Shown here: piece by piece, positions 46,301 to 58,742 of the stretch
Numbering within the stretch: the first letter of the stretch is position 1
How the letters are laid out: the number at the start of each line of letters is the position of its first letter
Source: Tieghemiomyces parasiticus
Lineage: Eukaryota > Kickxellomycota > Dimargaritomycetes > Dimargaritales > Dimargaritaceae
Direction: 5' to 3'
NCBI GenBank assembly: GCA_027575765.1
Contig: JANBPT010000009.1
Coordinates: 80,422 to 144,421 of the forward strand
Length of the DNA: 64,000 nucleotides
Translations under genes and position numbers: made by a program
Notes under the pieces: generated by a model
The model's database searches: none
Seen by the model: the letters and a program-made list of their open reading frames with translations, nothing else
Told to the model about the DNA's origin: nothing

Positions 46301-47527
46301 CCCATAAAATATCCGGTCGTTGTGGGCCGGGTCGTCCTTGGGTAGCCGGTCGATCAGATACACTTCCTTTTCAATGAGCTCGGCGACGCGCGGGAGCCAC
46401 TCACCGATGTGACCGCGCATTGACCGCATACTGAGGTGGGCGAAGGGGTCCTGGCGGGCTTCCTTACCGGCCTGCAGCTGCTCCTGGTAACTGGCCAGAG
46501 TGTCCTGCTCCATGCGAATCTGCTTCTCATAAAGGTCGTACTGCTGCTGGCCCAGAGCAGTGAGCGAGCGCTGGATGAGCTGGACGCCCAGGGTATTGTT
46601 GGACCGCAGGGGTACGGCCTCCGTGGTGGTGTCTGTGGCCTCGTGCTGCTGAGTCAGGTTGGAGAGGGCGTCAAAGTAGTTCTGGATGGCCTGGACCGCC
46701 CCAGGCCCGTGGCCGGCACCGGCTTTGTGGCGTAGATTCTGAACCTGGACGAAACGCTCCAAGTCGGTCCCACTGCCAGCTTGAAACGATGAGTCGTTGG
46801 TGACCAGGGGCATGACGGCGGCCACGTCAGCGGTGGATAGGTAGGGACTGCCTAGGAGCTGGGGCGTCGTGAGCCCGCGGCGGTGTAGATCCTGGAGCAG
46901 GGCGGCGACCATACTAGTCTCCTCGGCACGCATGCTGCCTTTAATCATGATGGCGTACGTATCAGCGTTGGGGGCCAGATGGAACGTACGGAGCATTTCG
47001 AACCACTCCAGTGCCAACACGTGCTTGGGCCGAGGTCGGCTCTCCATTAGGCCATTGAGGAGGGCGTTGTGGAAAGAAATATCCGCCTGCTGGGTCATCT
47101 CCTCCGGGTGGAAGGTGTGGAGGCCCTGGATGAGGCGTTTCGCCCGCGCAAAGTCGCCTGTTTCCAGGCAAACTTGGGCCAGTGTGAGCTGGTCCTGCAG
47201 CGAAACTTCGCCGGGGAAAACCAGGCGGCTTTTGGGAATCTCTGGGGGCAGAATGAGCAATTGGGGGGCGCCCAGGTAGGGATTCGGCTCTCCCGCAGTG
47301 CCAGCGTAGGACGGCGGGGGCGGAACGTAATTTCCTGGGTCAGAAGTCTCCTCTACAGCGGCGGTCGCGGCCTGCTGCCGGGGCGGAGACGGGTGTACAG
47401 CGGTGGGTGGGACGCCATGGAGACCTGCCCGACGTAGGTTGACAGCAGGCCGGGCCAGGGTGGCTGACCGTAGTGGCCGTGCCAACCGCGACCGGACCGG
47501 GGAAGGCAGTCCGCGAAGGAAGTGCAT
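43391..47527 (-). CDS. RPO41: Mitochondrial DNA-directed RNA polymerase (Rpo41/POLRMT)
   Basis: A single frame of 1378 codons with ATG at 47527 (yeast 1351). The product is a single-subunit T7-like polymerase that transcribes mtDNA. The start is rich in R, L and A (targeting). A PPR-like stretch (NADTYAIMIKGSMRAEETSM) lies near residue 190. The polymerase core shows NLDFRGRAYPIPPHFNHLG, DGTCNGLQHYAALG (motif A, catalytic Asp near 866), RKVIKQTVMTNVYGVT (motif B), FPPNFIHSLDACHMM and VHDSYWTHACDVDTM (motif C, Asp near 1142). The extreme C-terminus PPLPAKGDFNIKEVAESNYF matches the Rpo41 tail. Between these, residues ~1190-1355 form a long Ala-rich then acidic/basic low-complexity insertion. No intron is apparent. 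Confidence 0.98.
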   Translation of the reverse strand: MHFLRGLPSPVRSRLARPLRSATLARPAVNLRRAGLHGVPPTAVHPSPPRQQAATAAVEETSDPGNYVPPPPSYAGTAGEPNPYLGAPQLLILPPEIPKSRLVFPGEVSLQDQLTLAQVCLETGDFARAKRLIQGLHTFHPEEMTQQADISFHNALLNGLMESRPRPKHVLALEWFEMLRTFHLAPNADTYAIMIKGSMRAEETSMVAALLQDLHRRGLTTPQLLGSPYLSTADVAAVMPLVTNDSSFQAGSGTDLERFVQVQNLRHKAGAGHGPGAVQAIQNYFDALSNLTQQHEATDTTTEAVPLRSNNTLGVQLIQRSLTALGQQQYDLYEKQIRMEQDTLASYQEQLQAGKEARQDPFAHLSMRSMRGHIGEWLPRVAELIEKEVYLIDRLPKDDPAHNDRIFYGPFLKAVTPRKAALIAILGLLEAYAVRSHRGTVGHVPLASTVHHIGDRLEAEYNAIQFRKKDHAHLVPKYMATSYLSSSGKMLDMAVRRAMQKIETDQVQTSWQPCWPESVKVRVGTLLLSFILDTARLPSQRVDPGTDRPVTTPVAAFYHAYTFDNGRRLGVVRLAKETLEILSREEVQEKYSPSTLPMIVPPRPWLAHDSGGYLTLRSLSVRLRNTPDELRYLKQASRDGRLDTIHASLDTLGGTRWAINRRLFDVVAKVWNSGEGMADLPPAHLDLALPEKPANYDTDAKARIDYQRRRRAVQIAISNNHSLRCSANYKVEIARAFLDYPFYFPHNLDFRGRAYPIPPHFNHLGSDLCRGLMHFDKGRPLGPRGLRWLRIQLANLYGYDKHSFDDREQFAIDHADDIADSALNPLDGSRWWLQAEDPWQCLATCMDLHQASQCPDPSAYVSHLPVHQDGTCNGLQHYAALGCDRRGAQQVNLIPSDAPQDVYSGVLDLVKERVAQDAAEGVPQAVLLLGRINRKVIKQTVMTNVYGVTFIGAREQIYRRLREVDGLAEDQVYRCSSYLARQVFRSLGEIFHCAQQIQDWLNEAARLISSSVDVGFLTVLAQELKAKAAAKPGTTGDGSATTPSLAALNKSDQSKLARENMNSVIWTTPLNLTVVQPYRNVALRTIRTQLQTVQIADTNNAAPVNSRKQRTAFPPNFIHSLDACHMMLSALECAKQGLTFASVHDSYWTHACDVDTMNIILRDQFIALHSQPILENLHQEFQTRYGSHMIPTVRPGGKRAAAKARLAAAAAEAAAATEGHTGVDPSATPPRTLSDMLEELDSDSSDASYPVDSISMEDDEYLYEALATVDATTPETTKPRKTHNKSKVGGRNLKLSAEHGLGEDDLLSSAMEEGEDTVAWDDNLTVKTKSGRKSKADAAAHKARRIVPLDFTPIVFPPLPAKGDFNIKEVAESNYFFH

Positions 47528-48601
47528 ATGGGCGGAAAAATAGGACAGTCACCGAACAGGGCTCGGGGATTCGTTGCAAGATAATACGAAGTATACACCG
47601 GTGACAAGTAACGCGCGGGTAGTTCGAGCAGATAATAAGCGTCGTGAAAATAGCGCCCTTGACGATCCGGATATCGGGATCTACAGTTTTGCGTCGCTCC
47701 TGCGCAAAAAATCACTGGCGTGGCAAATTGGGCCTGCGAGTTAACTATGACAAGGACACCAGGTGGTTCTACTAGTGGCGAGAGGCAAACTGGGTAGGGA
47801 GGTCGATTACGAAGTGTCCTCAAAGGCCAGCGGGATCCTCATTGCGTGGCTTGAAGAGTGTAGAGTAGCGTGGCGATGAATAGTGAGTTCTAGACAGTGG
47901 TAAGTAGGCTATAAGAGCTGGGCCCAACGCGCGCTTCATAGGACGTGGTCACTTTTTTTTGCACTCTACGCTGGTCTACTCGCTCCACATTCGTCTGCGT
48001 GGCCGATCGGTCAGAGTCGCCGCAGCCGCGTGTATAAACAGGTTCCTACAAACGAATAGGGAGCCAACTACCGATCCTCCAGGTGGCGAGGATAAAAAAA
48101 AAGGAAAAAAAGAAAAGAAAAGAATCGTATCTCCCTCAAGCATGGGAGTATGCGCGTAATTAGTGGGGCACGAATAACGACGACTGGGCTCAGTGGGCCA
48201 GTCTGAGGTGGTATGACAGCCTTGCCAGTGGGACGGAGGCGTTTGCATGTCCGACACTGGCCACTGGTCCAATTGTCCCGCCTAGTAAATATACCAAGGT
48301 ACGCGGCCAGAAATCTTTCCCATCCAGCAGCTTTCCCCCGCCCTATCACTTGAGACTGCCATCCTAACGATGGCGGTTCTGGTGTGATTACAGGGGGGGG
48401 AGTTTAACTATCCAGAGACAACGACCGGAAATTAGGTGGAGGCCATAGCTGCGACGAGCTCAGGTTTGCTTAGTGGGAATATGTATTAATATTGAGTACG
48501 GCGGGTGATCTGACCGGGCCGATCACACGCGAAGTGAAGAGCCCTCTGAGCTATTCAAGGAATTAAAACAATGCAATGTACTTCCTCCCCCGCAAAGTCA
48601 A
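47528..48601. other. Intergenic region, 1.1 kb
   Basis: 5' side of RPO41 and 3' side of NUP192. An A-rich purine tract lies near 48095-48122. No coding sequence is supported. Confidence 0.45.
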
Positions 48602-51600
48602 TCATTGGGTCTTGGGGACCAGTTTGACCAGCAGTTTCGGATAAACGTCACAGAGGCCCCATAGCTCGTGGGCTGCCTGGATATCGGGTCCCATTTCCTT
48701 GGCGGCTGACGTGCCGGTTATTTTGGTCACCGATGGGAACGCAGCCTCGACTGCGCTTCGGATCCGGCGCACCGTGTCACGGATATCACGACTGACGGAG
48801 GGCAGCGTGTTCTCGCGGAATTGGCGAGCAGAACGGTGGAAGGCGTCGCGAGTTGAATTGGACGGGATGGCGGCCGGAACATGGGTCTGGAGGGCCAGTT
48901 GGGCGGCGGTATAGAGCAGTAGGTTCTGCAGGATGGACACAACGAGAACTCGCGGGGCGAGGGTGGACGTGCCTTTGCCATTAGCGTTTGGCTTGACCGA
49001 GGCAGCTGTAGTCAGACCCAGAGCCGGGCCGAGCGGCGGTGGTTTCATTGTGACACCTGCCGACGACGATGGGCCTGCGCCAGCAGACGAGGAGGTGGGA
49101 GATTCGAAGGCGGCCACGCAGTCCGCCGCCAAATCCAACAGAGAACCCAGCGTGAGGTGGTTACCTGCCGCGCTCATAGAGAGTTCCAGCCAGGGCACTC
49201 GGTGACCCCAGGTCGCGTGGGCGGCTGCGGCCAGCCCTTCAGCATCACCGGAGCCCGGGTGAAGTTGGCTCAGGTCGGCCAGGGACGGCGTGAAGCGAGT
49301 CAGGGTCAGCAGGGTATCGCGGAGAGTACGGAGCACGTGCGGGCCGATCGGGAGGTGCGGTGGGTCGGTAGGGCGCGCCGTGGGTAAATAGCCAGCCAGG
49401 GCCTCTGCGGCGGGGTCCAAACCAGTAATGACGAGGGTGCCGAGAAAGCGCGCGTCCACGGCCTGCGACGGCCCTTGGAGTAGGGCAGCCAGGCGGGCCT
49501 CCTTGGTGCGGGTAGTAGCGACCAGAGCACCATTATCACTAGAGGTACCGTCTAGTCCGACGATCTGGCTCGAGCGCGGATCAGTAACGGCAAGAGACGA
49601 GGGACGGCATAACCAGTGAGTGTACCGTAAAAGGACGACGGGAACCACGCGCGGGAGGAGGGGATCAGTCCACGCCACACCATGGGCGGCGGCTGCCCCT
49701 GCCAATTGTACGAGACCTTCCACGACGGCCAATTCGGCGAGGGTCCAAGGCCGCGTGCGGGATTCGGCGACCTGCAACGAACGGACGACACCGTCAAGGT
49801 AGGGGGCCAATGGGGCGAGGGCAGCCATGACCTGGGTCTGCACGGTGGCGTGGCGGCCGAGGGCGCGGACCACGCTGGTGAGCAGCGTCAGGGTGAGGGT
49901 GACGGCCGAGGGCAGGTGGGTGACAGCGGCTGTCAGCGGGGCGCTTAAATCGACGTCGGCGAGTGAGCCCCACGCCGGGCATCGACTTAGGGCCGGCAGC
50001 AGGTCGCTGGCCACCAGCTGTTCGAGGGCACCGTCGACGTGAGCCAGGGCACCCAGAGCGAGGAGGAGGTTCTGCAGGACGATGGCGTCGAGCGGGCGGG
50101 CCAGCTGGTGCGCGAAGAAGGGCCCCATATCGTACTGCTGAAGCACGACCAACGAGTTGAGGGCGAAGGCGTTGTGAGCCGGGCGAAACAGTTCGTGGAA
50201 AAGGAGTGTCGCGCTGGCCACCACCAGGTCAAAGTCCGGCACGTCAAAGACGTCGCTCGCATTCGGCACGGCCGGGAGGATCCCACGGCCAGTCGTCGAT
50301 GTGTCACCCGAATTGGTAGCCGCCAACTGCTCGGCGTACACAGTACACACCCCGCGCAACCACCCGCACACGGGACCCTGGAGGCGGGCTACCTCCTGGC
50401 CCAGGGCACGGCGGGTATCTTGGTCACCGGCGGGGCGGCTCAGCAAGCAGGCGTAGACGGCGCCCAAGTAGGACCGAAAAACCAGCAGGCCCGAGGAGAA
50501 GTACGGGGACCCGAAAGGTTCTGGAGTGGACCCCAGGTGGTCGGCCAGGAGCGGAGCAAGGCTGCGGAGCGCTGCAAGCGGGGGTGGGCAGCGGACAGAG
50601 CGCACGGTGACCTGGAGGCGGCAGAGAGCGGCCACGGTCATGACTACACGTGCCAATTGGCAAGCCCGTACGAGAGTCGGGGTGTCATGCACAGCCCCGA
50701 GGCGGCGTAGGCGGTCCACACCCAAGTCGGCTAGGCGGCAAGGCAGACAGCCGGCCGCGGCATCACCCCCGGGAGCCAGGCGGGCCCACAGCGCTGGTGA
50801 CACCAGTAGATCACCCCAGGTGGCCTCACGTTCGCGCTCAGCGGCGGTGCGTGACCGATACAGGTTGATCCGACGGAGCAGGGGGACCACACGTTGGACC
50901 AGGGAGGGATCGTCAGGAAGGCGGCGCGCCAGGTGGTCGGCTACAAGAGCTACATCGTAGACATAATCTGGGCCGAGGGTGGTTGCGACAGCGGCCGCCT
51001 CGAGGCGGGACCGTACGGGGGAGACGAATCGCGTAAGATCCAGACCCACACGATCGCGCAGCTGTGTCTCGACAGCCGCTAGCTCTTCGAAGAGGTCCAC
51101 CGGATTGTCAGTGGCAGAGATCGGTGCACTAGCTTTCGCCGTGGAGCTGCTGTCACCCGTGGCGGCCATGTCCGCAAACACTGCCCGGGACTGCTCCAGG
51201 ATTGTGCTCTCAGTCGTGAGTCGCTTGAGCGCGCCGGCAACCTTCTCGTCGCCGGGGTGGTGCAAAGCGACCAGCAGGAGAGGGCCCACAGCGGCTTGAG
51301 CCGTGATTTGATGGAGTCCACTCACCCACTCCGCCAGTGCTGGGTCCCAGTTGGTGCGCCCCGTGGATGCCTTGGCTGGCGACCGCGTTGGCTGCAGAGC
51401 CGCCTCTGCGACTGGTGGCAAGCTCGGGTTGGCCAGCGCTAGTTCGGCGGCCGCCGTCCAGAAAGAGGCGTCCCCACGTAGGGAGGAGTAGACGGCCGGT
51501 ACACCCGTCCCGGGACTTACGGCCAGATACAGGACGCGGAGCGCGGCAGTGAGGAGGGCTGGGGCGTTTTGACGCATAGCGGCCTGGAATTTGACCCAGC

Positions 51601-54600
51601 CGATAAGCGTGGTGGCTAGGCAGGTGTCGGCGAGGGCGGTGGGTTCTCGGGCGTCGAGGCGGCCGGTCAGCAGGGCAAAAGCGTGGGTCGGCGCGGCGCG
51701 TAAGACCACCGCAGCGTAGTGTACAACGGCGGCGGCGAGGGTGGGCTGATCACGCCAGCGCTTGGCAGCCTGGTTAGCGTGGCGGACCAGGGCCGAGCTG
51801 TGTACGTAAACCTCCGGGATGGGGAGGACCAAGTCATAGCGAGCCATAAGCGGGAAGACCAGATTAATCGTTTCCAGGGCGGCAGTGCACACGGCCGGGC
51901 GGTCGGCGTACAGAATGCACGGGTAAAGCACCGGAAGGAGACCCCGGCGGTCGCCGGCCCGGGCCCAATCACGCCACAGGCGGAGTAACCCGGGTGTCCC
52001 GTTGGCAGGGTCGGCGCAGTAGAGCGTGAGGACAAGCGTCTTGAGTAGGCCCAGGGTGGTGAGCAGGAGAGTCTCAACGGCCTCGACGCGAGCGACTTCG
52101 GCGGCCTGGCGCAGGCGGTAGAGGTCCGGAACGACGCGGGCAAGGGTGGCCCGGACCGGTTCCCACGCTATGGGTGTAGGTTTGGTGAGCAAGTCAGAGA
52201 CGAAGCGCTGGTATACGGCCGGATACGGATGGGGGAGGCCAGATGCCGTCTGAGGGCGCAGCACCGCGTCGTAGAGATCGAGTATGGCACCGGTCAGGGT
52301 GGCCCACTCGGTTGGCGACCGGATTTCGAGGGTGGCTAAACGGAGGTAAAGCACGTTGTGTACGGCCCCGAGGGCGGCGGTCAGGACCCGGGCTGGACGG
52401 TGCGCGATGGCGACCAGGCTCACACCTGACATGGTCAGTTCGGCCGCATCGTCTCCGACGGTGTCCATTGCCCAGGTCCGCTGGAGTAGAAGACGGACCA
52501 GTCGCACGAAGGCTAGAGCGGTACTGAATTCGCCCAGACGGCTCTCGTGAGCAACCAGGGTATCAAGCCAGCCTTGGGTGGCAGTCGGTCCGGCGACGGC
52601 GAGCGGGCGGTAGAGTCGGCTCGCGGGTGGGGTCGGTACGGCGACGAGGGCGGCCAAGTCGGTGGTACTGGCAGCGGCAGGCACGACGCCATGGTCGTCG
52701 AGGGCCTCCAGGACCGAGCGTGGATAATTGGCAGCGAGCTGGGTCAGACATCCGAGGCACAGGCGGGCCACGGCGCGGAGGGCGGCGGACCGCTCGGCGT
52801 TCGCACCAGGTTCGTCAAGCCCCGCAGTGGCCGCGGCCAAAAGACCCGTGAGCTGATGGATTAACACGTCCTGGGCATTGGCCGACTCGGCAGCGGCGGG
52901 ACCCACGACACCATCCTCGGAGGTAGTCCCGAAGAAATGGGTGAACACCCGCTGGTATAGCCGCAGAGTGTCCTCAATGACGGCGTAGGCCGGAGCGCCA
53001 AACAGGCTAATCACGACCTCGTCATCAGGTCCGCGGAGCAGGTAGTCCAGGAGGTGGTGGAAGAAGTCCCAGGCGGTGTAGGCGTGGGCCCAGCGGACCA
53101 GGGTGGTCCGTCCGGAGCCGGACAGCTGCAGTCCTTCCGTACCGGCGGGGAGGACGAACCCAGTGTCATCCGGGAAGATGGGTAGAGGCCAGAGGGTCCG
53201 ACGCCGGGCCATGTCAAGGGTACCCGGGAGGAATTCCACCGCGTTGGCGTCGTCGTGGAGGACCACAGCCGTCAGGGTGGGCAGCCGCTGCATGTACGCT
53301 GTCACGTGGTCGGCGGAGGCCGGGGTAAACAATGCCGTGACCAGACGCACAAAGGGTCGGAAGGCATAGGGGAACCGGCCCTGGGCGTACTCGAGCAGGG
53401 AGGTGCGGCCGGGGACTAGCATGTCATCGGTCCAGAACTGCACGCCAAGCTCTGGTTGGTCCGTGAAGAGAGCCGCGGCGCAATTTACTAGCTGGTCAAA
53501 CTCCGGCAGGTGGTTCACTTCGAGGTGCGTGCACAGCTGCAACAGGAGCTCCTTGACGATGTGGCGGTACCCAGGGGCCGATGGGTTGGTCTCGCCCAGG
53601 AGCTCGGAAGCCAGTGCGGCTTCCAGGGTGGAAAGCAAGCCCAAGCGGAACCCAGCGGCCATCCACTGCAGGCGCTTATCGCCGCCTTCGGCCACTCCGA
53701 GGCCGGACCCGGTGGCAGCGGCCGACTTAGCTGCGGCGGTGGCCAGCGGGGCGGTGATCCCGTCGTCCCCCGTACTATCTGTGGCCTGGAGCGCCTCGAC
53801 CAGCGGTTGATAGCGGTCAGTGTGACCCACAAGTTCCAGACGTTGGACCATCCGCGCCCAGGTTAGCCCCCAGCCGACAGCCAAGAGTGGGAGGGTCGGT
53901 CGGGCGCGCAGGACGGCTTCCACGTCGAGGAAAACCTCGGGGCACTGCAATAGAGTCCGCGTCGCGTAGTCCGCGTTTTCATCGTCACCGGCATCGGCCG
54001 GCGGGGCTGGGAGTTGGAGAGCGTAAACGGCTGCCAAGTTGGCCAAGATTAGCACTTCGTCGCGGACGGCACGTTCAGCGGCGTCCGGAAGGTGGGCGTT
54101 GAGGGCCACGGGGATTTCCGGTGCGCGAGTGAGTTCGCTCAGGTAGTCGTGGACCTGCAGCGGGGTGCAGGTCGGCTGCGCAACTAGGGTGAGGAAAAAC
54201 AGTTCGAGTAGCGCCCGTTGCTCAAGCCACAGCTGGCGGGCCCAAAGTGGGAACCAGGCCGAGGGGGCCCCCGGCGGGAACTGGGCGGTGCGTTTCTCGG
54301 CGAACTCGTACAAGACACCCCGCCGCCAGGAGTCAAAGTCGTCACCGAGGTGCTTTTCGAACGATTGGGCCAGCTTGTAGTACGGGTGGGCATCGTCCTG
54401 GCTAATCCGTAACATGGTCTGCAGGGTTTTGAGTTTTCCTAGGCGCTCTGCGTAGTAGAACCGGAGGAGATCTTCGTCGTAACCTGGGTCAGTATAGGCC
54501 TCGTAGTGGTCGGCCGTGGAAGCCGATTTGGCCGGGTTAGCCTCCCCTGTCCGTTCTGTCAAGGTCACCATCTGTTCAACGTAGGTATCAAAGATGGCCA

Positions 54601-55046
54601 CGACCTTCTCCTCGTTGAGTTGCCATTGCGAGCTGAGGCGGAGGATCCGGTCTACAACCGGTGGAGTCAGAGTAACCGACCGGTGCGGGAGGTCCACCTT
54701 TCCCGATTTAACTTTGGTGGCGCTGGTCGAGGAGGGCCAATCGTACTCCTTCAGGCCAAGTGCGAGTTTACTGTTGAGTTCTTCCACGAAGGATTCCACC
54801 GACGCGACCGTCAGGGTTTCGAGAACCTCCTCGAGTGCGATATAGAGCTTGCGGTAGGACCTGTTGGTGATGCGGGTGAAGGACGAGGGGAGAGAAAAGT
54901 TGGTCGAGTAGGGTCCATAGGGTTAGTCTCGCCGTTTGGCTTGGGCTGACGCAGAGTTCGGGCGTACATGGGGGGGGGCACGGCCACGGTCACGCAGATC
55001 GGTTAGTGATAACTTACCGCAGGAAGGAGTTGTCGGCTGTGGTCAT
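48602..55046 (-). CDS. NUP192: Nuclear pore inner-ring nucleoporin NUP192/NUP205
   Basis: Two exons, 55046-55018 (MTTADNSFLR) and 54860-48602, in phase 2, for 2095 residues, closer to animal NUP205 (~2012) than to yeast Nup192 (1683). It is an all-helical scaffold of the inner ring that binds Nic96/Nup93 and Nup53. Family landmarks include RKLYIALEEVLETLTVASVE at the start, LADHYEAYTDPGYDEDLLRFYYAERLG-type text just after residue 110, the helical repeats VKELLLQLCTHLEVNHLPEF and GRTSLLEYAQGRFPYAFRPF (residues ~420-500), the C-terminal RFTPSLADLSQLHPGSGDA and a final ELWGLCDVYPKLLVKLVPKT. Many Ala/Leu/Thr-rich helices explain the long antisense frames. I recognise the family from the overall helical pattern and several conserved blocks rather than a catalytic motif. 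Confidence 0.92.
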
Positions 55047-55660
55047 GGCGTGTGCAGGGTTGGCCAAACTGCCAGCGAAATGGGCCTGGGTGAAGAAAAG
55101 TGGATTGACTCTGGATGTGGAAAAATGGCCGCAGGGCGGAAGCTAACCAAGAATCGAACGCGGTGATCACCCCACAGCTGAGGGTTTCAGCTAGCGGCGA
55201 TGCGTCGGAGATGAACGGCTGGCAAGCGGGGAGGGGGGAGGGCAGGCTCGATGGCGAAGCGCTGTTAATGGCATGGAGAGAAGGACGCACCGAGCGGATA
55301 AACTAGGAGTGCTGAGGGAGCTAGTACTGGCCCACCCGGTATGTTATGTTTAGGTCACTGTGACAAGCAACGGTAGACCAAGTCAACCAACACGAGGTAC
55401 GAAGGGCGCTTTATTCGGCTACTTGAGCGCTCAGGAGGTGGCTTTCCGTGGCGACCGTTATAGGATCATCCGCGTTAGCGGCCTACCGGGCACGTTGCAA
55501 GAGGACCACCTTGTGTCAGACGGATACATGTGAAGTTTTTATAGGGTCTAGCTTAGCTAACAAGTTATTTATAAAAAAAAGGTGGGGGGAGGGTCTTACC
55601 CTTGACTTGTACTTATTATGGGGACTACATAGCTAGAATGGAGTTAATATTGCCAAGGAA
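55047..55660. other. Intergenic region, 0.6 kb
   Basis: 5' side of NUP192 and 3' side of MCM6. An A-tract at about 55570 precedes a G-rich stretch. No gene is supported. Confidence 0.45.
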
Positions 55661-58600
55661 CTACATATCAAAACCCATCGCAAAGTTGGGGTGCACAACC
55701 AGGATGGGATCCTCTTCCTCGGCGTCGCTTGGCCGGTCGGCCCCAGCGTCAATATCTACGGGGCCATCGGCAGCCATACCACCTTGGCGAATGGCTAGGA
55801 GGACATTCTCAACCTTAACCAGGTAGTTGAGCACCGTACGGATCAATTTCTGCTCGTAATGGAACTGCTCCTCGCTATTGAGGGCCTCCTCGCGCTGCTC
55901 GAGGTACCACTCGATGAGTTGCGACCGGCGCATACCTTCCTGACCACTCTCCTCCAGGGTTTTCAGTTGGGTAGTGACCAGGTTGCGAATCGTTTCGAAT
56001 TCCTCGCGCTTAATCTTGAGCTTGCGACCGGCCGTGCCGTCCGCCACCACTCCCCCGCCCGTTGTGACTGTGGCCTGGGTGGCCAGGGCCGATCCGCCCA
56101 TACCCGCGTCGGTGAGCACGTCCATGGTGGAGGCGGTCCGCTCGCCCGTGGCCTGGGTCCCACCGGCCAGCATCTCCTCGGTGTACTCGAGGTCGGCCAT
56201 CTCCAAGGGGAGAATGGAGCTGCGGAGGAGACGCACCGCCTCGCCAACGTGGACCGGGCTGATCTCCTCACTGCAGTGGACACGGGCAAGAGCCTCTGAC
56301 AGGCGGATTAGACTCTCAAGCTGGCGCACCGTAATACGGAAGGAGGCCTTCCCTACCCCCTGCGAGTCTTCCTGGCGCAGGTTGCGGTACTGCTCCCACA
56401 GCAGGATGCTGGATTCCGGAGTGAGCTGGGCAAGTGGGATTGGAGGGCGTAGGAGAAGGTGGTAGAGGTGACCGGTTAGCGGTGGACGTCGTGGACCGGC
56501 ACCAGCCCCCTCGCTCGGTGCGGGACGCACCTGCTTAGTGTCTGTACAGCCGCTGTTGAAAACTTACCTTGGGCTTGATGGTGCGGGCGTAGCGGATGTA
56601 CCGCTGGAGTTGGGCGGTGGAGAACTCGGGTTGGATGGCCTTGTCCTTGCGCATGTGGACGTTACAAATGTATCGGGCCAGGTTATAATCCGCCGTTTCG
56701 TTGCCGTCATCAACCATGACAAAGAACAGGTCGAAACGAGACATGATGGGGGCGGTCATGGCAATATTCTGCTTAAGGGTAAGACGCTTATTGTACCGAC
56801 CGGCGATGGGGTTGGCGGCGGCCAGGATGGAGGTGCGGGCGTTGAGGGTGGCGTGGATGCCCGCTTTGGCGATCGAAATGGTCTGCTGTTCCATGGCCTC
56901 GTGGATGGCCACTTGGTCGGCAATCTCCATCTTGTCAAACTCGTCGATACAGCAGATGCCGTTATCGGCAAGCATGAGCGCCCCGGCTTCGATCGTGAAC
57001 TCACCCGTTTCCTCGTCCTTAACAACGGAGGCCGTGAGACCTGCCGCACTAGACGCCTTGCCCGACGTGAAAATGGCGCGCGGGACCAGGTTGCATACGT
57101 ACTTCAAAAATTGCGACTTGCTCATACTGGGGTCGCCCACGATACACACATTAATGTCACCGCGCAGACGGATCCCCTCGGGGGTCTGCTTGTGCACACC
57201 CCCCATCAATTGAAGAAGGATACCCTTCTTCACTTCCTCGTTACCGAAGATGGTGGGGGCCAGGCTGCTCACCAGTTTGGCGTAGATGGCCCCGCCCTGG
57301 TCACGCATCCGGCGAAGATCGTCCATCTCCTCCTGAGTGAAATTGCTAAGCAGTGTGGCCTGGTCGTCCATGCCATCGATACCACCTTGTCCGTCTGACC
57401 ATAGACCAGTCGCAGTCGCCGAGCCCCCGCCGTGGCCAGTACGGGCGTCTGAGCGCCGCACGTAGCAGGCCAGGAAGGCCAAGCGGTAGGTCAGGTCGCG
57501 CACACCGAGAGACTTGAGGCCGGTAATGCCGTCATCGCCGTACCCATCGCGGGTCCGGCGTTGACCTCCCACGTCCCGCTGGGATTCGGCCCGGTTACCA
57601 GGGGTATTAATCTGGCTGACGTCAGGAACAACGATGAGGGAGCCGGTGAAGATCATCTTATCACCGGCCTTGGCGAGCTCAACCAGGTCGCCGCGCAAAA
57701 TCACGTCCAGGGACCGGGGCATACTGCCAGCTGGGATCTCGTTGGCGTTCTCCTGGATGCGCACGCGCTGCCAGTCGACGAACACGGAGCTCTCCAAGCT
57801 GAGCTCCCAGCTCCCGCGGTTCTGACACACAGGATTCTGGCATAGACTGGGCTCGGTGTACTTGAACTGTTGCTCCACGTGGTAGGCCATGGTCTGGCAC
57901 ACCGTGCACTGGAATGTCCCGAACAAGAGTTCGGGGCGGACCTCGCTGGTCCGGGTCACCGTACCACTGATGGCGCTAAGCTGGCCCACCCGATCGGTAC
58001 GTAGCTCCCGCACGCGCGAAACGGAGGGCAGGTTGGTGAGGGCCACGTGGAACATGCGCAGGTGAGCGGTTCCGCTTACCGCGGCGGCGGTGGACCCAGC
58101 AGTAGTGGGCGCCGCGCTGGGACCGGCTTGAGCATGGTCTAGCGCTGAGGCTGAGGCCGAGGTCAGACCGTAATCTGGGACGTATTTGCGCACTAGGTTT
58201 TGCACGCCCTTGCGTAGGAAGGGTTCGAACCGGTGGTACTGATCTGCCAAGGCATGGGCCAAGTCTTCGTTGACGGCTAGGAGAGTGTGAAAGTCCACCA
58301 CGATGGTGTGGGTCTCGTCCTGGCGCATCTGGTAGAGCTGTACTACGTAAGGCTGGTGAAGATGCTCGGCCGGCACGGGCGCAGTAGTGATCAGGGGCTC
58401 ATCAACAGTGTACTGCTCCAAAAAGTCCTCGAACCGCTGGCGGGCGTCCTCTGCGTTTATGTCGATCACCTTGGGGATACTGCGCGGGTCGATGGGGGCC
58501 TTGGAGGGCGGCCGCTTAGCGCCAGACGGTCCGTGTGGGTCGACGCCGGCCGCGTCGCTCTGGCTCAGGAGGACGGCCGGGTCACTAGGTAAAGCACCAG

Positions 58601-58742
58601 TGGTAGACCCGGGATAACCGCCTGGAGTAGCGTGGTTGAAAGGGGTCATGGCCGAGCCCGGGGTGAGTGGGGTGAAGGGTGTACCAGGGTTGAGGGAGGC
58701 ATCGCTCCAGAGCGAGTTGTTACGGTTGTTTTGCGCGGCCAT
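55661..58742 (-). CDS. MCM6: Replicative helicase subunit MCM6
   Basis: Two exons, 58742-56568 and 56425-55661, joined in phase 0 (KPK then LTPESS), for 979 residues. MCM6 is one of six AAA+ subunits of the MCM2-7 helicase that licenses and unwinds origins. The N-terminal domain has a zinc motif with Cys279, Cys282, Cys301 and Cys306 (CTVCQTMAYHVEQQFKYTEP, CQNPVC), identifying MCM6 text. The AAA+ part shows Walker A GDPSMSKS (536-543), Walker B CIDEFDKM (598-605) and the arginine finger SRFDLFF (668-674). Exon 2 begins LTPESSILLWEQYRNLRQED and SFRITVRQLESLIRLSEALA, then ends with a winged-helix-like tail. The first 60 residues are disordered and rich in Thr-Pro sites. If the intron is retained the reading frame ends at 56535. 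Confidence 0.98.

Noticed and set aside
49682..52864. Many plus-strand frames antisense to NUP192, up to 223 codons
   Set aside because: Arg/Gly/Ala-rich composition and lack of any family resemblance mark them as shadows.
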